A DNA stretch of 64,000 bases from NCBI RefSeq assembly GCF_001722335.1, contig NZ_MIHA01000003.1, forward strand, positions 248,001-312,000, given 5' to 3'. Below, piece by piece: positions 36,822-44,933 of this stretch; the first letter of the stretch is position 1, and every line of letters starts with the position of its first letter. A program made the translations under genes and the position numbers. Origin of the DNA: Mycolicibacterium flavescens (GTDB taxonomy: Bacteria; Actinomycetota; Actinomycetes; Mycobacteriales; Mycobacteriaceae). The notes under the pieces are model-generated. The model ran no database searches, had not been told where the DNA came from, and saw only the letters and a list, made by a program, of their open reading frames with translations.

Positions 36822-38456
36822 TTGCGCGATAAGGCTTCCGTCGGCGACGGCATCGACGCCGCGTGGCGGTCAGTTCCGCACCCGGTCGTGGTCGTGGACC
36901 GCACCGGCACCGTCCGGGCGCTCAGCGCCGCAGCCCAGACCCTGTTACCCGAAGTGGCCCCCGGCGCGACGCTGGCCGACAACGCCGAATGGCTCGCGCG
37001 CGCCCACGACGAATACGTCCGTGCCCCGGATGCCGACGTTCCCGCAGGCACGCTCGGCGGCAGCCGGGTCGAGGCGCACCCCACCCCGTTGCCCTCCGGG
37101 TTGGTGGCCTGGTGGCTCGTCATCGGCGACACCGAACGCTTCCTGCACGACACCCAGCAGGCACTGCAGCGGGAGCGTGAACGCGCGACGTTCCTCGACG
37201 ACGCCTCCGCGGTGCTGATGGCCTCGCTGAACCACGACCGGTGCATGGAGGCCACGGTCCAGATGGCGGCGCGGTACCTGGCCGACGCCGCCGTCGTCGT
37301 CGCCCCCGACACCGGCCGCGACGTCGTCATCGTCTGCGGCGGCCCCGACGGCACCGAACAGCACAGCATCGCCGCCGATCCGGCCGACGTCCCCGGCCTC
37401 AGCGAGGCGCTGCGCGGCTTCCCGCCCGTGCCGTCGCGGTGGATCGACCCCGCGCTGATGCCCGGGTGGTTGATCCCCCGCCACTTCCGGGGTCCGGTGG
37501 GTTCGGTGCTGATCACGCCGCTGCCGGGCCACGGCGTCCCGGCCGGTGCGCTGGTCCTGCTGCGCCACACCTCGCAGGCCGCGTTCAGCGAGGGCGAGGA
37601 ACTGTTCGCGCGGCTGTTCGCCGCGCGGGCCGGTGCGGCGCTGTCGGCGGCGCGGCTCTACGCCGAGCAGTCCGCGATCACCCGCACCCTGATGAAGGAC
37701 CTGATGCCGCCGCAGCTGCGTCGGCGCGACGAGTTCGAGCTGGCCGGCGGTTACCGGGCCTCGGCGGACCACGAACTGGTCGGCGGCGACTTCTACGACG
37801 TGCACCCGGCCGAGACGCCCGACGGCGAGACGCTGGTGGTGCTCGGCGACGTCTGCGGCAAGGGCCTGGAAGCCGCCGTGCTGACCGGCAAGATCCGCAA
37901 CACCCTGCAGGCACTGGCGCCGCTGGCCGACCGGCACGAGGACGTGCTGCGGCTGCTCAACAGTGCGCTGCTGTCCCCCGACAACAGCCGCTTCGCGACC
38001 GTGGTGCTCGCGTCGGTCGCCCGCCGCGACGGGCACGTCGCACTGCGACTGACCTGCGCCGGGCATCCGGCGCCGCTGATCGTGCGCAACGACGGCACCG
38101 TCGAGGCCGCCGACACCCGCGGCATGCTGGTCGGCGCGCTGCCGCAGTTCCGGGCGCGGTCGGTCGAGACGACGCTGGCTCCCGGCGAGACCTGCCTGCT
38201 CTACACCGACGGGCTCACCGAGGCCCGCGGCGGCCCGCTGGGCGCGGAGGTGTTCGGCGACGAGCGGCTCGAGGCCGCGATGGCGCAGTGCGCCGGCCTG
38301 CCCGCCGAAGCGGTGGTCGAGCGGATGATGATGTTGGCCTCGGAATGGGTAACCGACCGGGAACACGACGACATGGCCGTCGTCGCCATCACCGCACCAC
38401 GCCGGACCCATCTGAGCGCGGTCGACGGCCACACACCGGGTAGGTATATCGCTTGA
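36822..38456 (+). CDS. PAS-GAF-PP2C serine phosphatase (SpoIIE/RsbU-type)
   Basis: The product is 544 residues. A PAS-like segment (about 10-95, HPVVVVDRTGTVRAL), a GAF domain (about 110-285), a short coiled coil and a SpoIIE PP2C domain (about 315-525) follow in order. The metal-binding residues are intact: VGGDFYDV, LGDVCGKGLEAAVLTG, TCAGHPAPLIV, YTDGLTEARGG and EHDDMAVVAI. It should dephosphorylate a STAS protein, probably the one encoded two genes on. The start is a TTG at 36822 placed exactly six bases after AGGAGG; upstream in-frame codons lack such a site. Its stop overlaps the next start (TTGA). Confidence 0.9.
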   Translation: MRDKASVGDGIDAAWRSVPHPVVVVDRTGTVRALSAAAQTLLPEVAPGATLADNAEWLARAHDEYVRAPDADVPAGTLGGSRVEAHPTPLPSGLVAWWLVIGDTERFLHDTQQALQRERERATFLDDASAVLMASLNHDRCMEATVQMAARYLADAAVVVAPDTGRDVVIVCGGPDGTEQHSIAADPADVPGLSEALRGFPPVPSRWIDPALMPGWLIPRHFRGPVGSVLITPLPGHGVPAGALVLLRHTSQAAFSEGEELFARLFAARAGAALSAARLYAEQSAITRTLMKDLMPPQLRRRDEFELAGGYRASADHELVGGDFYDVHPAETPDGETLVVLGDVCGKGLEAAVLTGKIRNTLQALAPLADRHEDVLRLLNSALLSPDNSRFATVVLASVARRDGHVALRLTCAGHPAPLIVRNDGTVEAADTRGMLVGALPQFRARSVETTLAPGETCLLYTDGLTEARGGPLGAEVFGDERLEAAMAQCAGLPAEAVVERMMMLASEWVTDREHDDMAVVAITAPRRTHLSAVDGHTPGRYIA

Positions 38457-39535
38457 GCACGAAGGGCGCCGAGGCGCCTGCGACGGACGCCGCGGCGGTG
38501 CGTGAGCACCTCTGGCAAGCGGCGCTCGCGGCCGACGAGGACGCCGCGGTGCGGGCCGTGTTCGCCGCCATCGACGCGGGGCTGACCCCCGAGGACGCGC
38601 TGCTCGAGGTGATCGCGCCCGTTCAGCGCCGGGTCGGCACCGAATGGGCCGACAACAACATCACCGTCGCGCAGGAGCACGCCGCCACCGCGATCAACGA
38701 CCGGGTGATCGCCGCGCTGTCGCGCCACCCGGCGTCGCGGGTTCCGGCCGAGGCGGGCCGCGTCACGGTCGCGTGCGTCGACGGCGAGTGGCATGCGCTG
38801 CCCGCGCGGCTGCTCGCCGAGGTGCTGCGGCTGCGGGGCTGGCAGGTCGACTTCCTCGGCGCGCAGGTGCCGACCCCGCATCTGATCGCGCACCTGCATC
38901 AGCACGCGCCGGACGCCGTCGCGCTGTCGTGTTCGATCCCGACCCGGCTGCCCACCGCGCACGCCGCCATCACCGCCTGCCAGGCCGCCGGTGTCACGGT
39001 GCTGGTGGGCGGCGCCGCGTTCGGCGTCGACGGCCGCTACGCCCGGTTGCTCGGCGCGGACGCCTGGGCGCCGGACGCCCGCACCGCCGCTTCGTGCCTG
39101 AGCGCCGGTCTGCCCCGGCTGCGGCTGGCCGCCGGCCATCAGGCGATCTACGATCTGCCGCATCTGGCGGATCAGGAGTACTCGATGGTCAGCGCCGCCA
39201 AGGCCAAGCTGGTCCGCACCACCGTCGGCGAGTTGCAGGACCGCTTCCCGCCGATGAAGGAGTACACCGAGCAGCAGCGCCAGCACACGTCCGAGGACAT
39301 CGCGCACATCGTCGACTTCCTGGCGACCGCGCTCTACACCGACGACGACGACCTGTTCACCGGGTTCCTCACCTGGACCGCGAGCGTGCTCTCGGCCCGC
39401 GGGGTGCCGGCGAACTCACTGATGCCGACTCTCGACGTGCTCTCGGAGCAACTGCGAGAATTTCCCCGCACGCAACGTCTGCTCGACGCCGCGCGCACCG
39501 CCTTGACCACCCACTCGACCCCCACCACCGCATGA
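38453..39535 (+). CDS. Stand-alone cobalamin-binding sensor protein, CarH-like ligand residues
   Basis: The product is 360 residues. A helical bundle (about 10-95) contains W65-x9-E75-H76, the W-x9-EH motif that caps adenosylcobalamin in CarH/LitR photoreceptors. The B12-binding Rossmann domain (about 103-230) has E112-W-H114-A-L-P, matching the E-x-H lower-ligand motif. The last 125 residues (HTSEDIAHIVDFLATALYTDD) are helical and resemble the non-haem-globin-like modules of RsbR-type sensors. There is no MerR DNA-binding domain and no catalytic domain. It starts at TTG overlapping the phosphatase stop and ends overlapping the STAS start, so it likely feeds a partner-switching cascade. Confidence 0.88.
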   Translation: MSTKGAEAPATDAAAVREHLWQAALAADEDAAVRAVFAAIDAGLTPEDALLEVIAPVQRRVGTEWADNNITVAQEHAATAINDRVIAALSRHPASRVPAEAGRVTVACVDGEWHALPARLLAEVLRLRGWQVDFLGAQVPTPHLIAHLHQHAPDAVALSCSIPTRLPTAHAAITACQAAGVTVLVGGAAFGVDGRYARLLGADAWAPDARTAASCLSAGLPRLRLAAGHQAIYDLPHLADQEYSMVSAAKAKLVRTTVGELQDRFPPMKEYTEQQRQHTSEDIAHIVDFLATALYTDDDDLFTGFLTWTASVLSARGVPANSLMPTLDVLSEQLREFPRTQRLLDAARTALTTHSTPTTA

Positions 39536-39885
39536 CTCACACCGTGACTTTCGATCCCACCGCCCGATCGGCGTGTTTCCGCATCGCCGGCGACCTGGAC
39601 TACGGGCACACCGACGATCTGCTCACCGCCGTTTCAGACCTGCTGGCCGACGCCGGCACCGTGCGCGACATCCACCTGGACTTCGCCGACCTGACGTTCT
39701 GCGATTCGGTGGGACTGTCGGCGCTGCTGCAGGTGCACCGGCAGACGTCGAGCGCCGGTGCGCGCCTGCACCTGGACAACCGGCCCGCGCACCTGGAGCG
39801 CATCCTGCAACTGACCGGCGTGCTCGACCACCTCACCGCCGACCCGGCCCCCGCATCCGAGCCGGAAGAAACCGAGATCGGTTGA
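39532..39885 (+). CDS. STAS-domain anti-anti-sigma factor
   Basis: The product is 117 residues with a full STAS fold: TFDPTARSACFRIAGDLDYGHTDDLL, then IHLDFADLTFCDSVGLSALLQVHRQ with the phosphorylatable Ser in D-S-V-G, and LHLDNRPAHLERILQLTGV. A dephosphorylated form would bind an anti-sigma kinase; the upstream PP2C is the obvious activator. Coupled by ATGA to the B12 gene and by TGATG to the MOSC gene. No anti-sigma kinase or sigma factor is in the window, so the target is elsewhere. Confidence 0.9.
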   Translation: MTHTVTFDPTARSACFRIAGDLDYGHTDDLLTAVSDLLADAGTVRDIHLDFADLTFCDSVGLSALLQVHRQTSSAGARLHLDNRPAHLERILQLTGVLDHLTADPAPASEPEETEIG

Positions 39886-40700
39886 TGAACGACTCTGTTG
39901 CCGGCCGGGTGGCCGCACTGCAGCGCTATCCGGTCAAGTCGATGCTCGGTGAGCCTCGTGACTCGTTGCGGGTCGGACCGTCGGGGGTCGAGGGCGATCG
40001 CCAGTTCGCGTTCATCGACGACGAGACCGGCCGCGTCGCCACGGCCAAGCATCCGCGGTTGTGGAAGGCACTGCTGCAGTGCTCGGCGATGACCGGCGCG
40101 GACGGCGTGGTGGTCACGCTACCTGGCGGCGACGCGATCCCGGTCACCGAGGCTGCGGGCCGGCTGTCCGAAATGCTCGGCCGCACAGTGCATCTGGCGG
40201 ACAAACGGGCGGCGGGCGCGGTGCTCGAGCGCTCGGACCCGCTGCAGGTGCTCGAGCACGGCGTCGAGGCGGAGTTCGATCCGGTGCTGCTCGAACTGGG
40301 ACAGGGCGCGCCGGGCGGCGCGTTCGTCGACCTCGCCCCGGTGCACCTGATCACGACGGCGACGCTCGACGAGATCGGCGTCGGGATGGCCGAGGCGCTG
40401 CGGTACCGGCCGAACATCATCGTCGACGTGCCCGGCCCGCCGTTCGCGGAGAACGACTGGCCGGGTGTCGAGATCCGCGTCGGCGGCGTCACGCTGCGCG
40501 GCATGGTGCCGACCCCGCGGTGCTCGGTGCCGACCCTCGAGCACGGCAACCTCGACCGCCTGCCGGATGCGGTGCGGTATCTGATCAAGAACAACCGCGT
40601 GGAGGTGCCGGGTTTCGGGCCCTCACCGTGCGCGGGGTTGTACGCCGAGGTGGTCTCGGTCGGCGACGTCAGCGTCGGCGACGACGTGCGCGTGGCGTAG
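39885..40700 (+). CDS. MOSC domain-containing protein
   Basis: The product is 271 residues. An N-terminal MOSC_N beta barrel (ALQRYPVKSMLGEPRDSLRVGPSGVEGDRQFAFID) precedes the MOSC domain (about 120-270) with FVDLAPVHLITTATLDEI, RYRPNIIVDVPG and the candidate molybdenum-ligand Cys in TPRCSVPT. MOSC proteins carry the molybdenum cofactor and reduce N-hydroxylated substrates or transfer sulphur. The start overlaps the STAS stop by one base, so expression is tied to the signalling operon, although a functional link is not evident. Confidence 0.87.
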   Translation: MNDSVAGRVAALQRYPVKSMLGEPRDSLRVGPSGVEGDRQFAFIDDETGRVATAKHPRLWKALLQCSAMTGADGVVVTLPGGDAIPVTEAAGRLSEMLGRTVHLADKRAAGAVLERSDPLQVLEHGVEAEFDPVLLELGQGAPGGAFVDLAPVHLITTATLDEIGVGMAEALRYRPNIIVDVPGPPFAENDWPGVEIRVGGVTLRGMVPTPRCSVPTLEHGNLDRLPDAVRYLIKNNRVEVPGFGPSPCAGLYAEVVSVGDVSVGDDVRVA

Positions 40701-40722
40701 TCCTCATGCCGCGTCCTCATGC
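40698..40722. repeat. Short tandem duplication between MOSC and lysG
   Basis: TCCTCATGCCGCG is present twice, 13 bases apart, covering the MOSC stop region and the end of lysG. It looks like a recent slippage duplication; neither reading frame is disturbed. Confidence 0.4.
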
Positions 40723-41592
40723 CGCGAGCGGTCCCGCGGCCGCGGCGGTGACGGCCTCGGTCACCCGGTCGACGGTGGGGCTGTCGAGCTTCCAGCACTG
40801 CCAGTACAGCGGCACGTCGAGGTGGGCGTCGGCGATCCGGACGAATGACCCGTCGGCGAACCGTGGTTCCGCGAGCACGTCCGGGAACATCCCCCAGCCC
40901 AGCCCGGCCTGCACCGCCGCGCCGAACCCCTCCGCCGTCGGAACGAAATGCTGCGGCCGGCCGATGTCACGTCGAAACAACCTGCGCACCAACATGTCCT
41001 GCAGAGCGTCGTCGCGGTTCCAGGCCAGCGACGGTGCCTGCGCTGCCGCCGCGGCCGTAAACCCCTGCGGCAGGTACCGGTCCCGGTACGCCGGACTGGC
41101 CACCGGCAGGTAACGCATCACGCCGAGCGGACGCACCCGGCACCCCGACACCGGCGTCCGCTCGGTGGTCACCGCGCCCATCACCACGCCCTCGCGCAGC
41201 AGACGCGCCGAGTGGTCCTGATCCTCGATGCGGATGTCGAACAGTACATCGTCGAGTGCGGCCAGCACCGCGGTGAACCACGTCGACATCGAATCGGCGT
41301 TGACCGCCAAGGCGATTCGCGGCGAACCGGCCGATCCACCGCAGATCTCGGCGAGCGCCTCCGCCTCCAGCAGCGCGGTCTGGGTGGCCAGCCGCAACAG
41401 CGGCACCCCCGCGGCCGTCGGCGCACACGGTTTCTCGCGCACCACCAGCACCCGACCGACGTTCTGTTCGAGCGCCTTGATGCGCTGGCTGATCGCCGAC
41501 GGTGTGACGTGCAGGTGCGCGGCCGCGGCGTCGAACGAGCCGTGTTCGATCACCGCGGCGAACGCCGCCAGCTGCTGCCCGTCGACCCTCAC
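40717..41592 (-). CDS. lysG: LysG/ArgP family LysR-type regulator of lysine/arginine export
   Basis: This 291-residue LysR regulator has an N-terminal winged HTH (FAAVIEHGSFDAAAAHLHVTPSAISQRIKALEQ) and an effector domain containing VNADSMSTWFTAVLAAL, EDQDHSARLLREGVVMGAVTTERTPVSGCR and LAWNRDDALQDMLV. These are near-identical features of mycobacterial LysG (Rv1985c). It is divergent from lysE and would activate it in response to intracellular basic amino acids. The GTG start abuts the inverted repeat at 41593, so the transcript may be leaderless. Confidence 0.92.
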   Translation of the reverse strand: MRVDGQQLAAFAAVIEHGSFDAAAAHLHVTPSAISQRIKALEQNVGRVLVVREKPCAPTAAGVPLLRLATQTALLEAEALAEICGGSAGSPRIALAVNADSMSTWFTAVLAALDDVLFDIRIEDQDHSARLLREGVVMGAVTTERTPVSGCRVRPLGVMRYLPVASPAYRDRYLPQGFTAAAAAQAPSLAWNRDDALQDMLVRRLFRRDIGRPQHFVPTAEGFGAAVQAGLGWGMFPDVLAEPRFADGSFVRIADAHLDVPLYWQCWKLDSPTVDRVTEAVTAAAAGPLAA

Positions 41593-41607
41593 ATTAGAGA
41601 TACTAAT
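41593..41607. promoter_or_regulatory. LysR-type operator between lysG and lysE
   Basis: ATTAG-AGATA-CTAAT is a perfect 15-base inverted repeat with the T-n11-A core typical of LysR family sites. It touches the lysG start codon and lies 57 bases before lysE, fitting a site for both autorepression and lysE activation. Confidence 0.65.
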
Positions 41608-41663
41608 GGCTGTCTAGTTTCTTTAGCTGTACTGATCGCGCGGTGGTCCCTAACGTCGAGCCC

Positions 41664-42263
41664 ATGGGTTCCCCGCTGGTGCTCGGCTTCCTGACCTCGT
41701 TCGCGCTGATCGCCGCGATCGGCGCGCAGAACGCGTTCGTGCTGCGCCAGGGCATCCGCGGCGAACACGTGCTCGCGGTCGTCGCGGTGTGCACGGTCTC
41801 CGACATCCTGCTGATCACCGCGGGCATCGCCGGTTTCGGGGCGTTGATCAGCGCGCACCCCGAAGCCATCGCGCTCGCCAAGTTCGGCGGTGCGGCGTTC
41901 CTGATCGGATACGGGCTGCTGGCCGCCCGCCGGGCCTGGCGGCCGTCGGCGCTCACGCCGTCGGAGAGAACACCGGCCCGACTGCTCGAAGTCCTTCTCA
42001 CCTGCCTCGCGCTGACCTGGCTCAACCCGCACGTGTACCTCGACACCGTGGTGCTGCTCGGGGCGCTGGCCAACGAGCACCGCGACGGGCGTTGGCTGTT
42101 CGGCGTCGGCGCCGTCACCGCCAGCGCGGTGTGGTTCGTCAGCCTCGGGTTGGGCGCCCGTCGGCTCGCCGCGCTGTTCGCGACCCCGACGACGTGGCGC
42201 GTCCTCGACGGTCTGATCGCCGCGACAATGATCGGACTCGGCATGTGGATGGCGCTCAGCTGA
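41664..42263 (+). CDS. lysE: LysE family L-lysine/L-arginine exporter
   Basis: This 199-residue membrane protein has five to six helices: [30 protein letters not shown] is the LysE family signature, followed by [20 protein letters not shown] and [19 protein letters not shown]. It exports excess basic amino acids across the cytoplasmic membrane. It is divergent from lysG, the classical pairing. The ATG at 41664 is preferred over an upstream ATG-less extension. Confidence 0.92.
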   Translation: MGSPLVLGFLTSFALIAAIGAQNAFVLRQGIRGEHVLAVVAVCTVSDILLITAGIAGFGALISAHPEAIALAKFGGAAFLIGYGLLAARRAWRPSALTPSERTPARLLEVLLTCLALTWLNPHVYLDTVVLLGALANEHRDGRWLFGVGAVTASAVWFVSLGLGARRLAALFATPTTWRVLDGLIAATMIGLGMWMALS

Positions 42264-42277
42264 CACAATCATCGGCC

Positions 42278-43672
42278 ATGGGGGTCACCACTGAAGCGCG
42301 CACTCTGCGGGACCGCAAGAAACTGCGTACCCGCGAAGCGATCCGAACCGAGACGATCCGGCTGATCGACCGCACCGGGTACGCGAACACGACGATCGAG
42401 CAGATCGCCGAGGCCGCCGACATCTCGCCCAGCACCTTCTTCCGGTACTTCCCGAACAAGGAGACGGTGCTGATCTCCGACGACCTCGAGCGGCTGTTCC
42501 TCACCCTGCTTGCCGCACAGCCGCGAGAACTCGACTCCTTCACCGCCTTCCGCCGCGCCCTGGAGACCACGGCCGCCACTGTGTCCGAGGACGATTGGGC
42601 GTTCGAACGGGTCCGGCAGCGGGTGGTGTTCTCGGTGCCCGAACTCAAGGCCGCGCAGTTCGACGCCTACCGACGCGCGATCGTGCACTGCGCCGCGACC
42701 GAGAACCGACGCCTGGGCCGCAAACTCGACGACCTCAGGGCGAGGGCGTTCTTCGGGGCACTGGTCGGCGCGCTGATGGCCGTTATCGACCGGGTCGAGG
42801 GCTCGGTGGAAGCGGACATGATGCGCGCATCTGATTTTCATCGAATCGGGTATGCAGTTGCAGTGACTAAACCGACCTCGAACCACAGAACCGTCTTCAT
42901 CACCGGCGCCGCCGCAGGCATCGGCCGCGCGACCGCGCTGACGTTCGCGCGCAAGGGCTACTTCGTCGGCGGCTACGACATCGACGAGGTCGGGCTCAAG
43001 ACGCTGGCCGACGAGATCGACCGGCTGGGCGGACAGTCGCACACCGGCCACCTCGACGTCACCGACGCCGACGAAATGACCCGCCGCGTCGCCGAATTCA
43101 CCGAGGTGACCGGTGGCCGGCTCGACGTGATGATCAACAACGCGGGCATCCTGCGCGCCGGCCGGTTCGACGAGATGGACATCGCCGGCCACCACAAAGA
43201 GATCGACATCAACGCCAAGGGCGTGGTCAACGGGCTCTACGCGGCGTTCCCGTATCTACGTGAGACCCCGAAGTCGATGGTGGTCAACCTCGCGTCGGCA
43301 TCGGCGATCTACGGGCAGGCCGAGCTCGCGAACTACAGCGCGACCAAGTTCTTCGTCCGCGGCATCACCGAGGCACTCGACATCGAGTGGAGCCGCTACG
43401 GCATCCGGGTGATCGCGATGTGGCCGCTGTACGCGCAGACCGCGATGACCGAGAACATCAAGACCGGCACCACCGACTCGCTGGGAATCCGGCTGACCGC
43501 ACAGGACGTCGCCGACGCGATCCTGGCGGCCACCGAGCCGTCGTTTTTGCGCCGCGCTCTGCACCAGGTGCACTTCCCGGTCGGGTCGCAGACCAAGGTG
43601 CTCACCACCGGGTCGCGGTTCTCGCCGGCATGGCTGACCAGGGTGATCAACAAGAAGCTGGCGCACTCCTGA
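42278..43672 (+). CDS. In-frame fusion of a TetR regulator and an SDR oxidoreductase
   Basis: One uninterrupted frame of 464 residues joins two families. Residues 1-195 form a TetR regulator (RDRKKLRTREAIRTETIRLI, then ANTTIEQIAEAADISPSTFFRYFPNKETV). From about residue 196 there is a complete short-chain dehydrogenase with TGAAAGIG, NNAG and the catalytic Y-S-A-T-K. No stop separates them. A GTG at 42863 (VTKPTSNHRTVFITG) would be the start if the SDR is also made alone, but no good ribosome site precedes it. Either a true fusion, or a lost stop codon with internal initiation, is possible. Confidence 0.8.
   Translation: MGVTTEARTLRDRKKLRTREAIRTETIRLIDRTGYANTTIEQIAEAADISPSTFFRYFPNKETVLISDDLERLFLTLLAAQPRELDSFTAFRRALETTAATVSEDDWAFERVRQRVVFSVPELKAAQFDAYRRAIVHCAATENRRLGRKLDDLRARAFFGALVGALMAVIDRVEGSVEADMMRASDFHRIGYAVAVTKPTSNHRTVFITGAAAGIGRATALTFARKGYFVGGYDIDEVGLKTLADEIDRLGGQSHTGHLDVTDADEMTRRVAEFTEVTGGRLDVMINNAGILRAGRFDEMDIAGHHKEIDINAKGVVNGLYAAFPYLRETPKSMVVNLASASAIYGQAELANYSATKFFVRGITEALDIEWSRYGIRVIAMWPLYAQTAMTENIKTGTTDSLGIRLTAQDVADAILAATEPSFLRRALHQVHFPVGSQTKVLTTGSRFSPAWLTRVINKKLAHS
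42863..43672 (+). CDS. SDR family oxidoreductase (alternative separate reading of the fused ORF)
   Basis: If read from the GTG at 42863, this is a normal-length 269-residue SDR. Cofactor motif TGAAAGIGRATAL, a YDIDEVG acidic residue after beta-2 suggesting NAD preference, NNAGILRAG, the catalytic Ser in LASASAIYG and NYSATKFFV. Substrate unknown. It shares the frame with the TetR gene upstream and is listed separately because annotation may split the two. Confidence 0.6.
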   Translation: MTKPTSNHRTVFITGAAAGIGRATALTFARKGYFVGGYDIDEVGLKTLADEIDRLGGQSHTGHLDVTDADEMTRRVAEFTEVTGGRLDVMINNAGILRAGRFDEMDIAGHHKEIDINAKGVVNGLYAAFPYLRETPKSMVVNLASASAIYGQAELANYSATKFFVRGITEALDIEWSRYGIRVIAMWPLYAQTAMTENIKTGTTDSLGIRLTAQDVADAILAATEPSFLRRALHQVHFPVGSQTKVLTTGSRFSPAWLTRVINKKLAHS

Positions 43673-43699
43673 ATTTCGGTTCGCGCTGATCCCAACCGG

Positions 43700-43722
43700 T
43701 GACCCCGGGCGGCACCGGGTCA
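43700..43722 (+). terminator. Weak hairpin after the SDR
   Basis: TGACCC (43700-43705) and GGGTCA (43717-43722) form a six-base stem around an 11-base loop, 28 bases after the SDR stop. There is no U-tract, as usual for mycobacteria. Confidence 0.35.
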
Positions 43723-43734
43723 TACGGTGCGCGC

Positions 43735-43824
43735 ATGAATGAGGACTGGCTCGCCGTCGTCGTCGGCTTGGCGCTGCTTGCGCTCGTCCTGGTCGGCGCG
43801 ATCCCGGGCAGCGTGATCCCGTGA
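43735..43824 (+). CDS. 29-residue single-pass membrane micropeptide
   Basis: ATG at 43735 opens a 29-codon frame: acidic MNEDWLAV, then a 17-residue hydrophobic helix (VVVGLALLALVLVGAIP) and a short SVIP end. Its TGA overlaps the GTG of the YeiH transporter (GTGA), implying coupling. The sequence resembles the first helix of some longer YeiH relatives, so it may be a split-off N-terminal helix or a small accessory subunit. Confidence 0.5.
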   Translation: MNEDWLAVVVGLALLALVLVGAIPGSVIP

Positions 43825-44933
43825 CCGAACAGGCCACCGAGGCCGAGCCCAAGGCGCGTCCGTCCGGGGTCGGCTACGCCGTCGCCGGTGTGCTCGTAGT
43901 CCTCGTGCTGGGTGCGGTGACCCGGTTCCTGGAGGCTCAGGTACCGAAGTGGGCCGACGGCACCGCTTTCGAGGGTGTAGCCAAGGCGGTCGAATTCCCG
44001 GTCTACGCAATCGCTTTGGGTCTGCTCGGCAACTTCGTACTGTCGCGGCTGGCGCTGCGCGACGCGCTGTCGAACGGGTTTCGCACCGAGTTCTTCATCA
44101 AGACCGGCCTGGTGTTGCTCGGCGCGTCGATCAACCTGAAGGTCCTCGTCACCGCGGCGGGTCCGGCGATCATCCAGGCGCTGCTGCTGATCTCCATCGT
44201 GTTCGGCTTCACGTGGTGGCTGGGCGGGGTCCTCAAGCTGGAGGACAAGCTGCGGGCGCTGCTGGCCTCTGCGGTGTCGATCTGCGGGGTCAGCGCGGCC
44301 ATCGCCGCCGCGGGGGCGGTGCAGGCCAAACGCGAACAACTCGCCTACGCCGCCTCGCTGGTGATCGCGTTCGCGCTGCCTTCGATCTTCCTGTTGCCCT
44401 GGCTGGCAGACGTTTTGAACCTCTCCGATGCGGTGGCCGGGGCGTGGATCGGCGGCAACATCGACACCACCGCCGCGGTGGCCGCGGCCGGGGCGATCGC
44501 CGGCGAGGAGGCGCTGCAGATCGCGACGATCGTCAAGACCACCCAGAACGCGCTGATCGGCCTCGTGGCGATCGCGCTGACCGCCTACTTCGCGCTCAAG
44601 GTCGAACGCCGGTCCGCGGCCGAAGCCCGGCCCGGTATCGGCCAGTTCTGGGAGCGGTTCCCGAAGTTCGTGCTGGGCTTCATCGCGGCCTCGATCATCG
44701 GCACCCTGTACCTGGCGTGGGGCGGGGACAAGGCCGCGATCGGCACGGTCAACGATCTGCGCACCTGGTTCCTGATTTTCGCCTTCGTCGCGATCGGCCT
44801 GGAGTTCTCGCTGAAGGGCCTCAAGGAAGCGGGCTGGCGTCCGGTCGCACTGTTCGCCTCGGCCACCGTCGTCAACATCGTCGTCGCTCTGGGCCTGGCC
44901 GCCGTGTTGTTCGGGAACTTCCACGTCGGTTAG
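43821..44933 (+). CDS. YeiH family putative sulfate/anion exporter
   Basis: This 370-residue protein has about ten transmembrane helices. Family motifs are AIALGLLGNFVLSRL, KTGLVLLGASINLKVL, SVSICGVSAAIAAAGAV, WIGGNIDTTAAVAAAGAI and IGLEFSLKGLKEAGWRP. YeiH proteins (UPF0324) are proposed to move sulphur-containing anions but substrates are poorly established. A GTG start overlaps the micropeptide gene. The lipoprotein gene follows after 13 bases. Confidence 0.85.
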   Translation: MTEQATEAEPKARPSGVGYAVAGVLVVLVLGAVTRFLEAQVPKWADGTAFEGVAKAVEFPVYAIALGLLGNFVLSRLALRDALSNGFRTEFFIKTGLVLLGASINLKVLVTAAGPAIIQALLLISIVFGFTWWLGGVLKLEDKLRALLASAVSICGVSAAIAAAGAVQAKREQLAYAASLVIAFALPSIFLLPWLADVLNLSDAVAGAWIGGNIDTTAAVAAAGAIAGEEALQIATIVKTTQNALIGLVAIALTAYFALKVERRSAAEARPGIGQFWERFPKFVLGFIAASIIGTLYLAWGGDKAAIGTVNDLRTWFLIFAFVAIGLEFSLKGLKEAGWRPVALFASATVVNIVVALGLAAVLFGNFHVG

